A DNA stretch of 64,000 nucleotides from Haloferax litoreum. Lineage in GTDB: Archaea; Halobacteriota; Halobacteria; Halobacteriales; Haloferacaceae. Made by a program: the position numbers and the translations under genes. The notes beneath the pieces are model-generated. The model did not search any database, was not told the origin of the DNA, and was given only the letters and a program-made list of their open reading frames with translations. The DNA is taken from the NCBI RefSeq assembly GCF_009674605.1, contig NZ_WKJO01000002.1:248001-312000 (forward strand), in the 5' to 3' direction. Below, piece by piece: positions 26,340-34,883 of this stretch. Position 1 is the first letter of the stretch; each line of letters starts with the position of its first letter.

Positions 26340-29300
26340 TCACAGACTCCGAGACTTGGTAATTCGAGTATTGACCGTCTCCAGAATCGCGCGGTAGAGA
26401 GGAACCTGTTCACTGGGGGCCACATCGAGGTACGGTTCGAACAGTTCGCAGTCTATCGCGCGACGGTCGGAGACGACTGCGTCGAGGTCGAACTGCTCCG
26501 CCGTGGTGGCACCGAGTTCGTCGTGTAGCGAACCCATGGGTCGGTTGGCCATCCGACGGAAGGCACTACGAATGGTCTCCAGACTCGATTCCGAAAGCTT
26601 GGCAGGGTCGACAACGGGAATTTGGTCTAGAGTTCTCCCAGTGACGTCGAGGACACCTAACCCGAGTCCAGTGCTCGCCAGTACCTCTGTGAAGAGTGCT
26701 GTTGGTGAGAAGTTCAACAGTGCCGCTAACTCTTCGGAAGTCACGTCTACGCCGTCGTGGGGGTCGAGTCGGTAGAACCGATGGGTCACCGTCCGGTTCG
26801 GATTGTAGGCGACGAAGTGCCGGTTGTGCTGCCGATTCGGCCAGACGACGTTCGTATTCGTCTCGCCACGTGTTCCAATCGCCCACCACTCGCGTTTCCC
26901 TCGTCGACCCGACGCAGTGTGATACGTCCCCCGGCGTTCACCCCACGCGATGTACCGCCGAACGTGCGTGTCCGAGAGGTCCGTTCCCCGCGGAATCGAG
27001 ACGAGATAGCTCTCGAACTCGTCGTTCGAGAGGTCGATGTTGGTGACTTGCTGAGGGGATTCGACGAACGGGACGACGAACGCTGACTCGACGGTGAACG
27101 TCTCGTCTGTCTCTCGGTTCCGAATCGTCACGTGTCGGTCAGTCCGTGGGTCGCCTTCTTCCAGTGCGACAAAAAAGAACCCATCTGCACCCCCGGTGTT
27201 CAGATACGAACCGACCGAGGCAATCGTCGAAAGCGGCGTGAAGATATCTGCACCTGCTTCCAAGACGTCGAAGTACGCCGACGGAGCACGGAGGAATTGA
27301 CCCCACGAGTTCCCCGTGTAGGTTCCACCCGGGAGTGCAGGTGTGGACGCAGGGGACGACTCCGTTTCTCGCTCCCGACGGTGCTGTGTCGTTCCTCCAC
27401 CAAGTCGCCAGAGCGCAGATTCTTCGAGCCAAACGACGCGGCCAGCGTCGAATCGTCGAATGCGTCCCCGTTCGCTCCCAAGTGCAAACTCGTCTGTTCT
27501 ATCGTCTTCCCAACTGTCGACGAGGATGTCGGCCATCGTCGGTGGAGAGACCACACGTTCGTACGGTTCACTCAGTGCAACGAATTTGACGTCGCCAGCT
27601 AGTGACCGTTGTGACGTTCGATTTGCGACGGTGAGGGCAGTATTGATACTCGCCCCAGCGAAGCTTCGCTTCTTCCGATTGTCCACGATACACTCGATAT
27701 CGGTGAGTTCGAGCAACCCTTGCTGGAGTCGCTTTCCGTACGCGGTGTCCAGCCACGTGTTGGACGTGAGGAACAGCAACGTCCCACCATCACGAAGCAG
27801 GTCGATTGCTCTGAAGAAGAAGTAGAGGTACAAATCGCTGCTTCGGTACGGCTTGATTCCGAACGTCTCCTGCACGTAGGTCACGAGGGCAGTCTTGTAC
27901 GCCGCCTTACTCGAACGAACGTCGGCAGGGAGCATCTGACCTGCACCTGACTGTGTGCGGTTCTGTTGGGCGATGTGCTGATGGTCGACGTATGGTGGAT
28001 TCGTTATCACGACGTCGAATCCACCTTCCCGTACGGCATCGAGGCCGTCTCCTTCCCGACCGACGACGCTGTCCCCCGTGTAGAGGTTGAACGAGAAGTC
28101 GAAGGGTGCAGACCCCTCAGTTGGGATTTCGGATTCGTTTTCGGCGAACCAGAGCCACAATCGGAACGCCGCGACACGAACGGCCCACGGTTTGATATCG
28201 GCACCGTAGAGAGCTCCGTCGAGAATCTGGGATTTCTGCTCGGCGTCGACAGTCCGACCCACCTTCTCGAAGAGTTCAGTCAGTACCTGTCCCATTCCGA
28301 CGAGGTACGCACCGCTCCCACACGCAGGGTCCACGATACGGAGATTCCGAAGGATTCCTTCGAGTTCGTCGTCGAAGTCGCTTTTCGTTCGGTCCCACTC
28401 GTTCGGCGTACTGAAGAGAAACGCGACGAGTGCCCGCTTACGTGCAGTTTCGAGCGGGCCCATCTGGTCACAGAACTGCTCGTAGAGGGCTAGCCGGCAC
28501 ATCAAGTCGACTTCGACACGCGGTGTGTAGAAGATACCCGCCTCGTCGCGGTCTTCTTCGGTGATGAACGATTCGTAAATCTTCCCGAGCATCGAGGGGT
28601 CGACTGCGACGTCGACGTCGTACGAACTCGCTTCGGAGATGGTGTAGTTATACTGTTCGAGGAAGTCGAAGATGACCGAGGCCAGTGCAGAATCGGAGAA
28701 GTACCACTCACTCCGGTCGGCATCTGTCGGCTGGAAGAGTCCGTCGTTCATCGGTGGACAGTCGGTGAGGGCCGCCTCAACTTCGTCCGGGAGGGACGTG
28801 AATGGAGACGTACCTTCCGGGAGGTCCGATTCACAAAAGAACAGTGCCGAGAGCCACGTTTCGTGAAACTGCTCGTCCTCGCCGGACGCCCGATACTTGT
28901 CGTGGAACCAGCGAACAAAGTCCGTTCGTCCACCTGTCCAGCCTCGCCGTTGAAGATAGTAGAAACACAGCAATCGGGTGAGCGTGACGTGGGCGTACTG
29001 GTGGACGTCTTCGGTATCGACGCCGCTCTCACGAATGTCGTCCGAAAGCGTCTCGAACGCCCACTTGTAGTCGTCGTAGAACTCCTCGGTGAGAGTGTCG
29101 ACCTGAAAGGCCTCGTCGATACGGTCAGCGAGTTGCCCATCGTGCACTCCGATTTTCGCCAGTGCATCCGAGACGTGGTGGTGTGTCTGTCCTTCGCCGA
29201 GTGTATAGCGTCGAAGAACTGGACGGCCAGTTCTGCCGTCGTCGACACCCGTTCGGAACGGTGTGACGAGGTGCCAAACGGTGCTATCGGGGGCGTGAAA

Positions 29301-29675
29301 GACAGCGATGAACGTGCCTTCGGTAGCCCAGTCCATCCCAAGACCAGTGTGTGTGAGACGCTGAACGAAGTCTCGTTCTGCAGTGCGAGTCAGCGCCGGG
29401 AGTTCGACGTAGAGAACACGGAAGTCGCCCGCCCGTGCGAGTAATCGGGCAGACACCTCCTCAGATACGTCCGATAGCGACTTCCTTTCGAGTTCCACCC
29501 ACCCGGAGCAACCCTGCGATGATGCCGACGCCTCGAATCCGAGTACGTGAACGAAGAGGTGGTGAAAGAAGGCCGCCGCACCGGTCTCTGGAGACTGGTC
29601 GCACCCGGTAAACTCGTCCAGCGACAGTTCGTCGTCGAGCAGGTGGCGTATCTCTTCTGTCCTGTCGTCGTTCAT
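26340..29675 (-). CDS. Eco57I-like (type IIG) restriction-modification protein or large N6-adenine methyltransferase
   Basis: A 1,111-residue protein from ATG 29675 (a TTG 13 codons upstream is less likely). The methyltransferase core has motif I DPACGSGAYL at residue 449 and motif IV NPPYVDH at 559, the NPPY form of N6-adenine enzymes. The segment DPSMLGKIYESFI before it and the C-terminal third resemble the specificity region of Eco57I-type enzymes. The N-terminal 200 residues (VLYVELPALTRTAERDFV; WHLVTPFRTG) look like the helper or nuclease part of such fusions, but I cannot point to a definite PD-(D/E)xK triad. No separate restriction, specificity or BREX genes are next to it, so it would act alone, in host defence or in self-marking of the replicon. 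Confidence 0.82.
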   Translation of the reverse strand: MNDDRTEEIRHLLDDELSLDEFTGCDQSPETGAAAFFHHLFVHVLGFEASASSQGCSGWVELERKSLSDVSEEVSARLLARAGDFRVLYVELPALTRTAERDFVQRLTHTGLGMDWATEGTFIAVFHAPDSTVWHLVTPFRTGVDDGRTGRPVLRRYTLGEGQTHHHVSDALAKIGVHDGQLADRIDEAFQVDTLTEEFYDDYKWAFETLSDDIRESGVDTEDVHQYAHVTLTRLLCFYYLQRRGWTGGRTDFVRWFHDKYRASGEDEQFHETWLSALFFCESDLPEGTSPFTSLPDEVEAALTDCPPMNDGLFQPTDADRSEWYFSDSALASVIFDFLEQYNYTISEASSYDVDVAVDPSMLGKIYESFITEEDRDEAGIFYTPRVEVDLMCRLALYEQFCDQMGPLETARKRALVAFLFSTPNEWDRTKSDFDDELEGILRNLRIVDPACGSGAYLVGMGQVLTELFEKVGRTVDAEQKSQILDGALYGADIKPWAVRVAAFRLWLWFAENESEIPTEGSAPFDFSFNLYTGDSVVGREGDGLDAVREGGFDVVITNPPYVDHQHIAQQNRTQSGAGQMLPADVRSSKAAYKTALVTYVQETFGIKPYRSSDLYLYFFFRAIDLLRDGGTLLFLTSNTWLDTAYGKRLQQGLLELTDIECIVDNRKKRSFAGASINTALTVANRTSQRSLAGDVKFVALSEPYERVVSPPTMADILVDSWEDDRTDEFALGSERGRIRRFDAGRVVWLEESALWRLGGGTTQHRRERETESSPASTPALPGGTYTGNSWGQFLRAPSAYFDVLEAGADIFTPLSTIASVGSYLNTGGADGFFFVALEEGDPRTDRHVTIRNRETDETFTVESAFVVPFVESPQQVTNIDLSNDEFESYLVSIPRGTDLSDTHVRRYIAWGERRGTYHTASGRRGKREWWAIGTRGETNTNVVWPNRQHNRHFVAYNPNRTVTHRFYRLDPHDGVDVTSEELAALLNFSPTALFTEVLASTGLGLGVLDVTGRTLDQIPVVDPAKLSESSLETIRSAFRRMANRPMGSLHDELGATTAEQFDLDAVVSDRRAIDCELFEPYLDVAPSEQVPLYRAILETVNTRITKSRSL

Positions 29676-29816
29676 GAGTGGAAGAGCGGAGACGAGTCCC
29701 CACCGATGCTGCAACCAGCCATGGTTGGTAATGACTCTCGAGAAGCGTAAACGTTAGGCTGGTTGACGTTATTGGCGGGGCATCGTGTCAATCGAGTTCG
29801 TGTCAGTAAGTGCTAA

Positions 29817-29824
29817 TTTTAAAG
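29817..29824 (+). promoter_or_regulatory. TATA-like box of the P-type ATPase gene
   Basis: TTTTAAAG is centred 46 bp before the ATG at 29866 and about 22 bp before a GTG at 29842. A start of transcription near 29847 would leave a leader of about 20 bases before the ATG. Confidence 0.4.
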
Positions 29825-29865
29825 TCGTCTGAAACGAAACAGTGACAGTATCGTCACCCGAGAAT

Positions 29866-32586
29866 ATGAGTTCCGCCATACAAAACCGACGTTCCACGGA
29901 CAAGCAGAAGTGGCACACACGCTCGGTCGACCAGACACTCGCGGAACTCGAAACAGACGAGGAGGGCCTGTCACAGACAGAAGCAGCGAACCGACTCACA
30001 GAGTACGGGCCGAACGAAATCCAGAGAGAAGACGAGATTTCACCCCTCGAAATCTTCATTTCCCAGTTCGAAGACTTCCTCATCTACCTCTTGTTTTTCG
30101 CCGCTGGCCTCTCGTTGGCGGTCGGTCTACTCCCCGGAGAAGAACCCAACTACGTCGATGCAGGCCTCATTCTCGTGATATTGCTTGGAAACGGGATATT
30201 CGGGTTCGTCCAAGACTACCGTGCCGAGAAGGCCATGGAGGAGTTACGGGAACTATCGTCTCCAGACGCGACGGTGTTACGAGACGGTGAGAAGCGAACC
30301 GTCGCCGCGGAAAACGTCGTTCCCGGTGACGTGGTCGTCATAGAACAGGGTAGCGCGATTCCAGCAGATGCTCGACTTATCGAGGTTACGAACCTCGAGA
30401 CGTTGGAAGCGCCGTTGACAGGTGAGAGCGCCGGCGTCAGCAAGACCACAGACGCACTCGATTCGGAGACACCGTTGGCCGAACGATCGAACATGGTCTA
30501 CATGAATACGGACGCGGTCAAAGGCCGGGGCAAAGCCGTCGTCGTCGAGACGGGGATGCGTACCGAAGTTGGAGGAATCGCGACGCAGATTCACGAAGCA
30601 GACGAGGGCCAGACACCCTTCCAAGAAGAGGTGGACGAACTCGGGCGTCGAATCGGCTACGGTATCGTGGGACTAATCGCCCTCGTCGTCGTCGTGCAGT
30701 TACTCTTCACGCAAGCGAGTACCATCGCCGTTCTGTTGACGGCCATCACACTCGCTGTGGCCGCCGTCCCAGAGGGTCTGCCCGCCGTGGTGACGTTGAC
30801 ACTGGCGATTGGCGCACGGAAGATGGTCGACAAAAACGCACTCGTCCGTCGTCTTCCAGTCGTCGAGAGCCTCGGTTCTGTCGACGTGATTCTCACCGAC
30901 AAGACCGGAACGTTGACCGAAAACCAGATGACTGTCACGCGCGTCGCGTTCGGGTCCGACGTGTACGAGGTGACGGGTACCGGCCTCGACACCGAGGGCG
31001 AATTCTTGCACGACGAAACGCACGTCGACCCAGACGTACTCGACCCCGTGTTGCGGTGCGGGTTGCTCTGCAACAACGCTGAGAAAGCCCCAGCATCTGA
31101 GGACAGAGAATACTACGGCGACCCGACAGAGGTTGCGTTACTCGTGTCTGCGAAAAAGGCCGGCATCGAGCACGACGCTGAACGGGTCCGCGAGATACCC
31201 TTCTCCTCAGAACGAAAGCGGATGACCGTCTTGGTCGCGGAAGGCGAGGTGCACACCGCGTATACGAAGGGTGCTCCAGAAACAGTCCTAGAGCGGTGTA
31301 ATCGTGTAGCCGTCGACGGCGAAGTTCGGGAGTTGACAGACGAAAAACGCGCAGAAATCCTCGAAAAGACCGAAGCATTCGCTGGGGATGCACTCCGTGT
31401 TCTCGGGTTCGCCAAGAAATCGGTCGACGACCCTGACAGCGACGAGACCGCGCTCGAAGAGGATCTCGTCTTCCTCGGGTTGCAGGGCATGATAGACGTG
31501 CCTCGCGAGGAAGTCGACCGAGCGGTCTCTGACTGCCGAGACGCCGGAATCCGTGTCGTCATGGCGACCGGCGACAACCTCCAGACTGCGAAGGCTATCG
31601 GTGCCCAAATCGGGTTCGACCCCGAGGGTGCTCTGACAGGGACCGACGTAGAGAAGATGAGCGACACGGAACTGCGCGACGCCGTCGAAGACGTCGAGAT
31701 ATTCGCTCGTGCTGCACCCGACCACAAGGTCCGGGTCCTCAAAGCGCTTCAGTCGAACGGACACCGAGTTGCCATGACAGGCGACGGTGTGAACGACGCA
31801 CCGGGCGTCCGGAATGCCGACGTGGGAATCTCGATGGGAATCCGCGGGACGGACGTCACGAAAGCAGCGTCTGACATGGTACTGCAGGACGACAACTTCG
31901 TCACGATTCGGGACGCAATCGCAGAGGGACGAGGTATCTTCGACAACATCAGGAAGTTCGTCAATCTGCTGCTCTCGGCGAACGCTGGCGAAGTACTCAC
32001 CGTCTTCGTAGGCGTACTCATCGGGAGCGCACTCTTCCCCGAGCTCTTTGCGGCGCAGTCGGAAGCACTCATCCTGACGCCAGTGATGTTGCTCTGGATT
32101 AACCTCGTCACCGACGGCCTCCCAGCGCTCGCACTCGGCGTCGACCCGAAGGCACCGAACGTCCTCGAACGCGACCCTCGAAGTACAGACGAGTCCGTCA
32201 TCGACACGCGAGTCGTCATGTCTATCCTCACTATCGGTGTGACCACGACCATCACTGGGTTGGTCCTCTTCTTCCAGACGTTGGGAACCACAGAGTCGAT
32301 AGTGAGCGCTCAAACACTGCTGTTCACGTTCTTCGTGGTCGCAGAGATGGGAATCATTCAGGTCATCCGGCGGCGGTTCGGCCAGCGTCTCCTCTCGAAT
32401 ACGTGGCTGGTCGGTGCAGTCATAACCTCGCTGGTGCTCCAACTTCTCGTGCTGTACACACCGCTTGCTGGACTCTTCGGTGTATACGGACTCGGCCTCA
32501 GAGAGTGGGGCTACATCACTGTCGGCGTCCTCGCCGTCTTAGTCACGAACTACGTGATATCCCTCGTCTACGACCGAGTGTTGTAG
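29866..32586 (+). CDS. SERCA-like calcium-transporting P-type ATPase
   Basis: A 906-residue P2A-type ATPase with the full set of domains. Marks: cation ATPase N-domain, actuator loop LEAPLTGESAGVSK (TGES), helix 4 site VPEGLPAVVT, phosphorylated Asp345 in DKTGTLTENQMTV, nucleotide-binding TKGAPETVLERC, hinge MTGDGVNDAPG, and helices 5-6 with NAGEVL and INLVTDGLPALALG. The Glu in helix 4, Glu in NAGEV, and Asn/Thr/Asp in NLVTDG match the calcium ligands of SERCA. It would pump Ca2+ (or Mn2+) out of the cell. ATG 29866 is chosen over GTG 29842. A CaCA exchanger gene occurs in the same window. Confidence 0.92.
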   Translation: MSSAIQNRRSTDKQKWHTRSVDQTLAELETDEEGLSQTEAANRLTEYGPNEIQREDEISPLEIFISQFEDFLIYLLFFAAGLSLAVGLLPGEEPNYVDAGLILVILLGNGIFGFVQDYRAEKAMEELRELSSPDATVLRDGEKRTVAAENVVPGDVVVIEQGSAIPADARLIEVTNLETLEAPLTGESAGVSKTTDALDSETPLAERSNMVYMNTDAVKGRGKAVVVETGMRTEVGGIATQIHEADEGQTPFQEEVDELGRRIGYGIVGLIALVVVVQLLFTQASTIAVLLTAITLAVAAVPEGLPAVVTLTLAIGARKMVDKNALVRRLPVVESLGSVDVILTDKTGTLTENQMTVTRVAFGSDVYEVTGTGLDTEGEFLHDETHVDPDVLDPVLRCGLLCNNAEKAPASEDREYYGDPTEVALLVSAKKAGIEHDAERVREIPFSSERKRMTVLVAEGEVHTAYTKGAPETVLERCNRVAVDGEVRELTDEKRAEILEKTEAFAGDALRVLGFAKKSVDDPDSDETALEEDLVFLGLQGMIDVPREEVDRAVSDCRDAGIRVVMATGDNLQTAKAIGAQIGFDPEGALTGTDVEKMSDTELRDAVEDVEIFARAAPDHKVRVLKALQSNGHRVAMTGDGVNDAPGVRNADVGISMGIRGTDVTKAASDMVLQDDNFVTIRDAIAEGRGIFDNIRKFVNLLLSANAGEVLTVFVGVLIGSALFPELFAAQSEALILTPVMLLWINLVTDGLPALALGVDPKAPNVLERDPRSTDESVIDTRVVMSILTIGVTTTITGLVLFFQTLGTTESIVSAQTLLFTFFVVAEMGIIQVIRRRFGQRLLSNTWLVGAVITSLVLQLLVLYTPLAGLFGVYGLGLREWGYITVGVLAVLVTNYVISLVYDRVL

Positions 32587-32618
32587 TTCTCGGGCGTCGT
32601 CGGCGGTTCGGTCGGTAG

Positions 32619-32702
32619 CGCCTGTGTGCGAATTCGAACCGACGAGGCCTCTCGGCCACCTGCGTTCCAAGCAGGCGCATTTGTCCACTCTGCCACCCCA
32701 CC
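32619..32702 (-). tRNA. tRNA-Ser(GGA)-like gene with mismatched 3' end
   Basis: The 84-base minus-strand sequence has a D arm starting TGGCAGAGTGG, an anticodon stem CCTGC/GCAGG around loop TTGGAAC (anticodon GGA), and a long variable arm with a perfect GGCC-GAGA-GGCC stem, all typical of tRNA-Ser. The T loop TTCGAAT follows. Beyond it the pairing fails: T-stem GTCGG faces TCGCA, and acceptor GGTGGGG faces CACAGGC. The last eight bases would fit a different acceptor, GCCTGTG. It may be a hybrid or pseudo-tRNA, perhaps from integration at the T loop. An intact gene is presumably elsewhere. Confidence 0.65.
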
Positions 32703-32931
32703 GGTATCGAACTGTGTTCGCAACGGCGTGGTCCGTCGGATACCACTAGGTTGTGAAAGTAAGGAGTGGTCTACAACTGCGGCCCGCCACCGGTCGTAGC
32801 CTCCATCCCTTCGTTCCACCCGCCGGTGTCGATAACCTCGAACAGTTGACCTCAGTTCTCGTCGTCTTCGCTCTCTGGAAGTTGGTCACGACGGTACCTG
32901 AAGTCAGACGGGGAACGAGTTCACTCACTGG

Positions 32932-33183
32932 GTCGGCGATGGTGTCGCGACGGGGTCGACCATCAGAGCCTGCATCCGACACGTCCGAGATGAAGGTGCA
33001 GGCCACATCGTTGTCGGGATACTCGTCGGACCACCGGACACGATTCACGAACTCGAAGAGTTGGCCGACGAAGTGGTGTGTCTGAAAGCACCGAGTAACT
33101 TCATGGCCGTTGGTTAGTTCTATCGGACCTTCGACCACGTCTCCGACGAGGAGGCGATTGCGTATCTGGGAAGTGGCTCGTGA
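32932..33183 (+). pseudogene. phosphoribosyltransferase remnant
   Basis: One frame encodes the C-terminal half of a haloarchaeal phosphoribosyltransferase: the PRPP-binding loop GDGVATGSTIRACIRHVR, then GHIVVGILVGPPDTIHEL, ADEVVCLKAPSNFMAVG, an in-frame TAG (33115-33117), and FYRTFDHVSDEEAIAYLG to a TGA at 33181. The N-terminal half is absent: 11 codons upstream there is a TGA, and no start codon fits. The conserved reading after the TAG shows recent decay. Confidence 0.75.
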
Positions 33184-33289
33184 GAACGATAGGTACAGAC
33201 TTGGCACCACGCGTTGAACTAGACGACACCGACCGAACAGCGCGGATGGACAGCGAGCAGACAGCAGAGACGACAATCGAGGGAGACCA

Positions 33290-34510
33290 ATGGATATCAG
33301 CGAAATCGTGTCGAAAGAGTACGTCGAATTGCCCCCAGACGAACAGGTGTCGAAACTCGTCGGCGCGTTCGAAGACCCCACAGTCCAGGGAGTCGTCGTT
33401 CGCGGCGACGAGTTCGAAGGAATCGTCACGAGAAAGCAACTCGCAACCTCGCATCATCAACCCGAGAAAAAACTCAAATCGCTCGTCTGGCACGTCCCCC
33501 ACCTCGCACCCGACGAGGACGTCCGAAACGTCGCACAACTCATGCTCGACAGTGATTCGAAGTTCCTCCCAGTATTCGACGGGCGCGAACTACTGGGGGT
33601 AGTCACCGCCGACGACATCCTCCGTGCAGTCACCCCGTTCCTCGACGTGGCGACTGTCGAAGACGTCCAGACGAGGAACGTCGTCACCGTCGACCCGACG
33701 TCGACGTTCGGTGAAGCGCTCCACATCTTCCGCGAGAATCGAATTACTCACCTGCCGGTCGTCGAAGGCGAGACAGCAGTCGGTATCCTCAGTCTGTACG
33801 ACGTGGTGGGCCTCACAGTGCGGCCAGAACAGAAGAGCAAGGGAGGCGACATCAGTGGCACAGACTCGTTTGGTGGAGGGATTTCGAGCAGTGGCGGTCG
33901 TTCGCGCCGGGGTGGCTTCGGTGCCCGGGAAGGTGAGCTCCAGCGGATGCTCGACTTGCCGGTCCGAGATGTGATGACTGAACCAGTACGAACCATCGAC
34001 CCCTCGGCTACGCTCGACACTGCTGTCGAGGTGATGCTAACCGATGGAGTATCGTCGCTCGTGGTTACGACGGATGGAAGCCCGTTTGGTATCGTCACGA
34101 AGTCCGATATCCTCGACTCACTCACGTGGGAAGCAGGCGGCAATCAGGCCGTCCAAGTCTACGGAACTGACCTGCTTGACGACATGTCGTACGCCGAAAT
34201 CGTCGACATGGTCGAACGACTCGCGAACAAAGACCAGCGAATGAACGTTCTGGATGCGAAGATTCACCTCCACGAACACGACGAGAAGCTTCGTGGGACA
34301 CCACTCTTGTTCGCACGAATCCGTCTGCACACTGACCAGGGGTTGTACCTCGCGTCCGGCGAGGGATACGGTGCGAGTCACGCCATCACCCAAGCACGGG
34401 AGGTCTTAGAACGCCAGATACGCGACAAGAAAACCCAAGGGCGAAGCAAGAAACCAAAAGACGAAGCGTACTGGGAGAAGCGCTTCGGCTGGATGCTGGA
34501 GGGAGAATAA
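33290..34510 (+). CDS. four-CBS-domain protein with HPF-like C-terminus
   Basis: A 406-residue soluble protein with four CBS domains at roughly 8-58, 65-117, 122-180 and 225-285. CBS pairs bind adenosyl ligands such as AMP, ATP or SAM. A Gly/Ser-rich linker with Arg (GGRSRRGGFG) divides the second pair. The last 100 residues (AKIHLHEHDEKLRGTPLLFA, then ITQAREVLERQI) resemble the beta-alpha-beta fold of ribosome-hibernation factors (HPF/RaiA), a fusion seen in haloarchaea. It may tune translation or another process to energy state (inference). The basic tail KKTQGRSKKPKDE is unusual in such an acidic proteome and suits RNA binding. Confidence 0.82.
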   Translation: MDISEIVSKEYVELPPDEQVSKLVGAFEDPTVQGVVVRGDEFEGIVTRKQLATSHHQPEKKLKSLVWHVPHLAPDEDVRNVAQLMLDSDSKFLPVFDGRELLGVVTADDILRAVTPFLDVATVEDVQTRNVVTVDPTSTFGEALHIFRENRITHLPVVEGETAVGILSLYDVVGLTVRPEQKSKGGDISGTDSFGGGISSSGGRSRRGGFGAREGELQRMLDLPVRDVMTEPVRTIDPSATLDTAVEVMLTDGVSSLVVTTDGSPFGIVTKSDILDSLTWEAGGNQAVQVYGTDLLDDMSYAEIVDMVERLANKDQRMNVLDAKIHLHEHDEKLRGTPLLFARIRLHTDQGLYLASGEGYGASHAITQAREVLERQIRDKKTQGRSKKPKDEAYWEKRFGWMLEGE

Positions 34511-34582
34511 TTCAGGTGGGTAGATAGCCAGGCCGCAGGACCACACGCGCCTCGTACTGAGGCGCGACTGCTGCCGGTGAAT

Positions 34583-34714
34583 TCACGCGCGCACACCGAC
34601 AGGGAAGATGTACAGCGGCCGCTGGTCTGCCGGTGCACCGACGACATCCGCGACCATCTGGTCCCCAAACGCACCAATCGAGACAGTCGAGTCCAGACCC
34701 GACGCTTCCCCGCG
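34583..34714 (-). pseudogene. SagB-type nitroreductase C-terminal remnant
   Basis: In frame with and directly after the small zinc-finger gene's stop, a 43-codon open stretch reads SIGAFGDQMVADVVGAP, ADQRPLYIFPVGVRA and a stop. The ending PLYIFPVG with a preceding IGAFGD..V...LG-type helix is the normal C-terminus of SagB/ThcOx-type nitroreductases. No N-terminal part with FMN-binding motifs is present, so this is a leftover. Confidence 0.55.
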
Positions 34715-34882
34715 TCACCGCCGCACTCCCTCGCCATCGGGAGGCCGAATCGCCGCTGCGCACTCGGTACAGAGACCGGCATCTCGGTCGTAGTGAGCGG
34801 TGCAAACGAGCGCCCCGCACCGTCTACACTGATATTCGGCCGGTGTTGCTTCACAGATAGTGCAGATGCCCTGAATGCTCAT
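34715..34882 (-). CDS. 55-residue zinc-finger protein
   Basis: A very short gene that begins one base after the Usp gene ends. The protein has seven cysteines and a histidine spaced as zinc knuckles: CTIC (residues 7-10), CRRC (19-22), CTAH (27-30) and CTEC (38-41). The pattern C-x2-C..C-x2-C..C..H..C-x2-C resembles HIT-type or B-box-like cross-brace fingers, which bind protein or nucleic acid. The tail is RPPDGEGVRR. The placement suggests cotranscription with the stress-protein gene. Function unknown. Confidence 0.72.
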   Translation of the reverse strand: MSIQGICTICEATPAEYQCRRCGALVCTAHYDRDAGLCTECAAAIRPPDGEGVRR

Positions 34883-34883
34883 C

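Larger units (their letters stand above)
32587..33289. other. gene-poor region with tRNA-like gene and decayed genes
   Basis: Between the ATPase and the CBS gene lie a tRNA-Ser-like gene (32619-32702, minus) and a phosphoribosyltransferase remnant (32932-33183, plus), listed separately. Between them, minus-strand frames around 32771-32920 give short peptides that look like broken haloarchaeal C-termini (for example FEVIDTGGWNEGMEA followed by a stop, and DFRYRRDQLPESEDDEN followed by a stop). This suggests another decayed gene whose identity I cannot tell. Confidence 0.5.
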
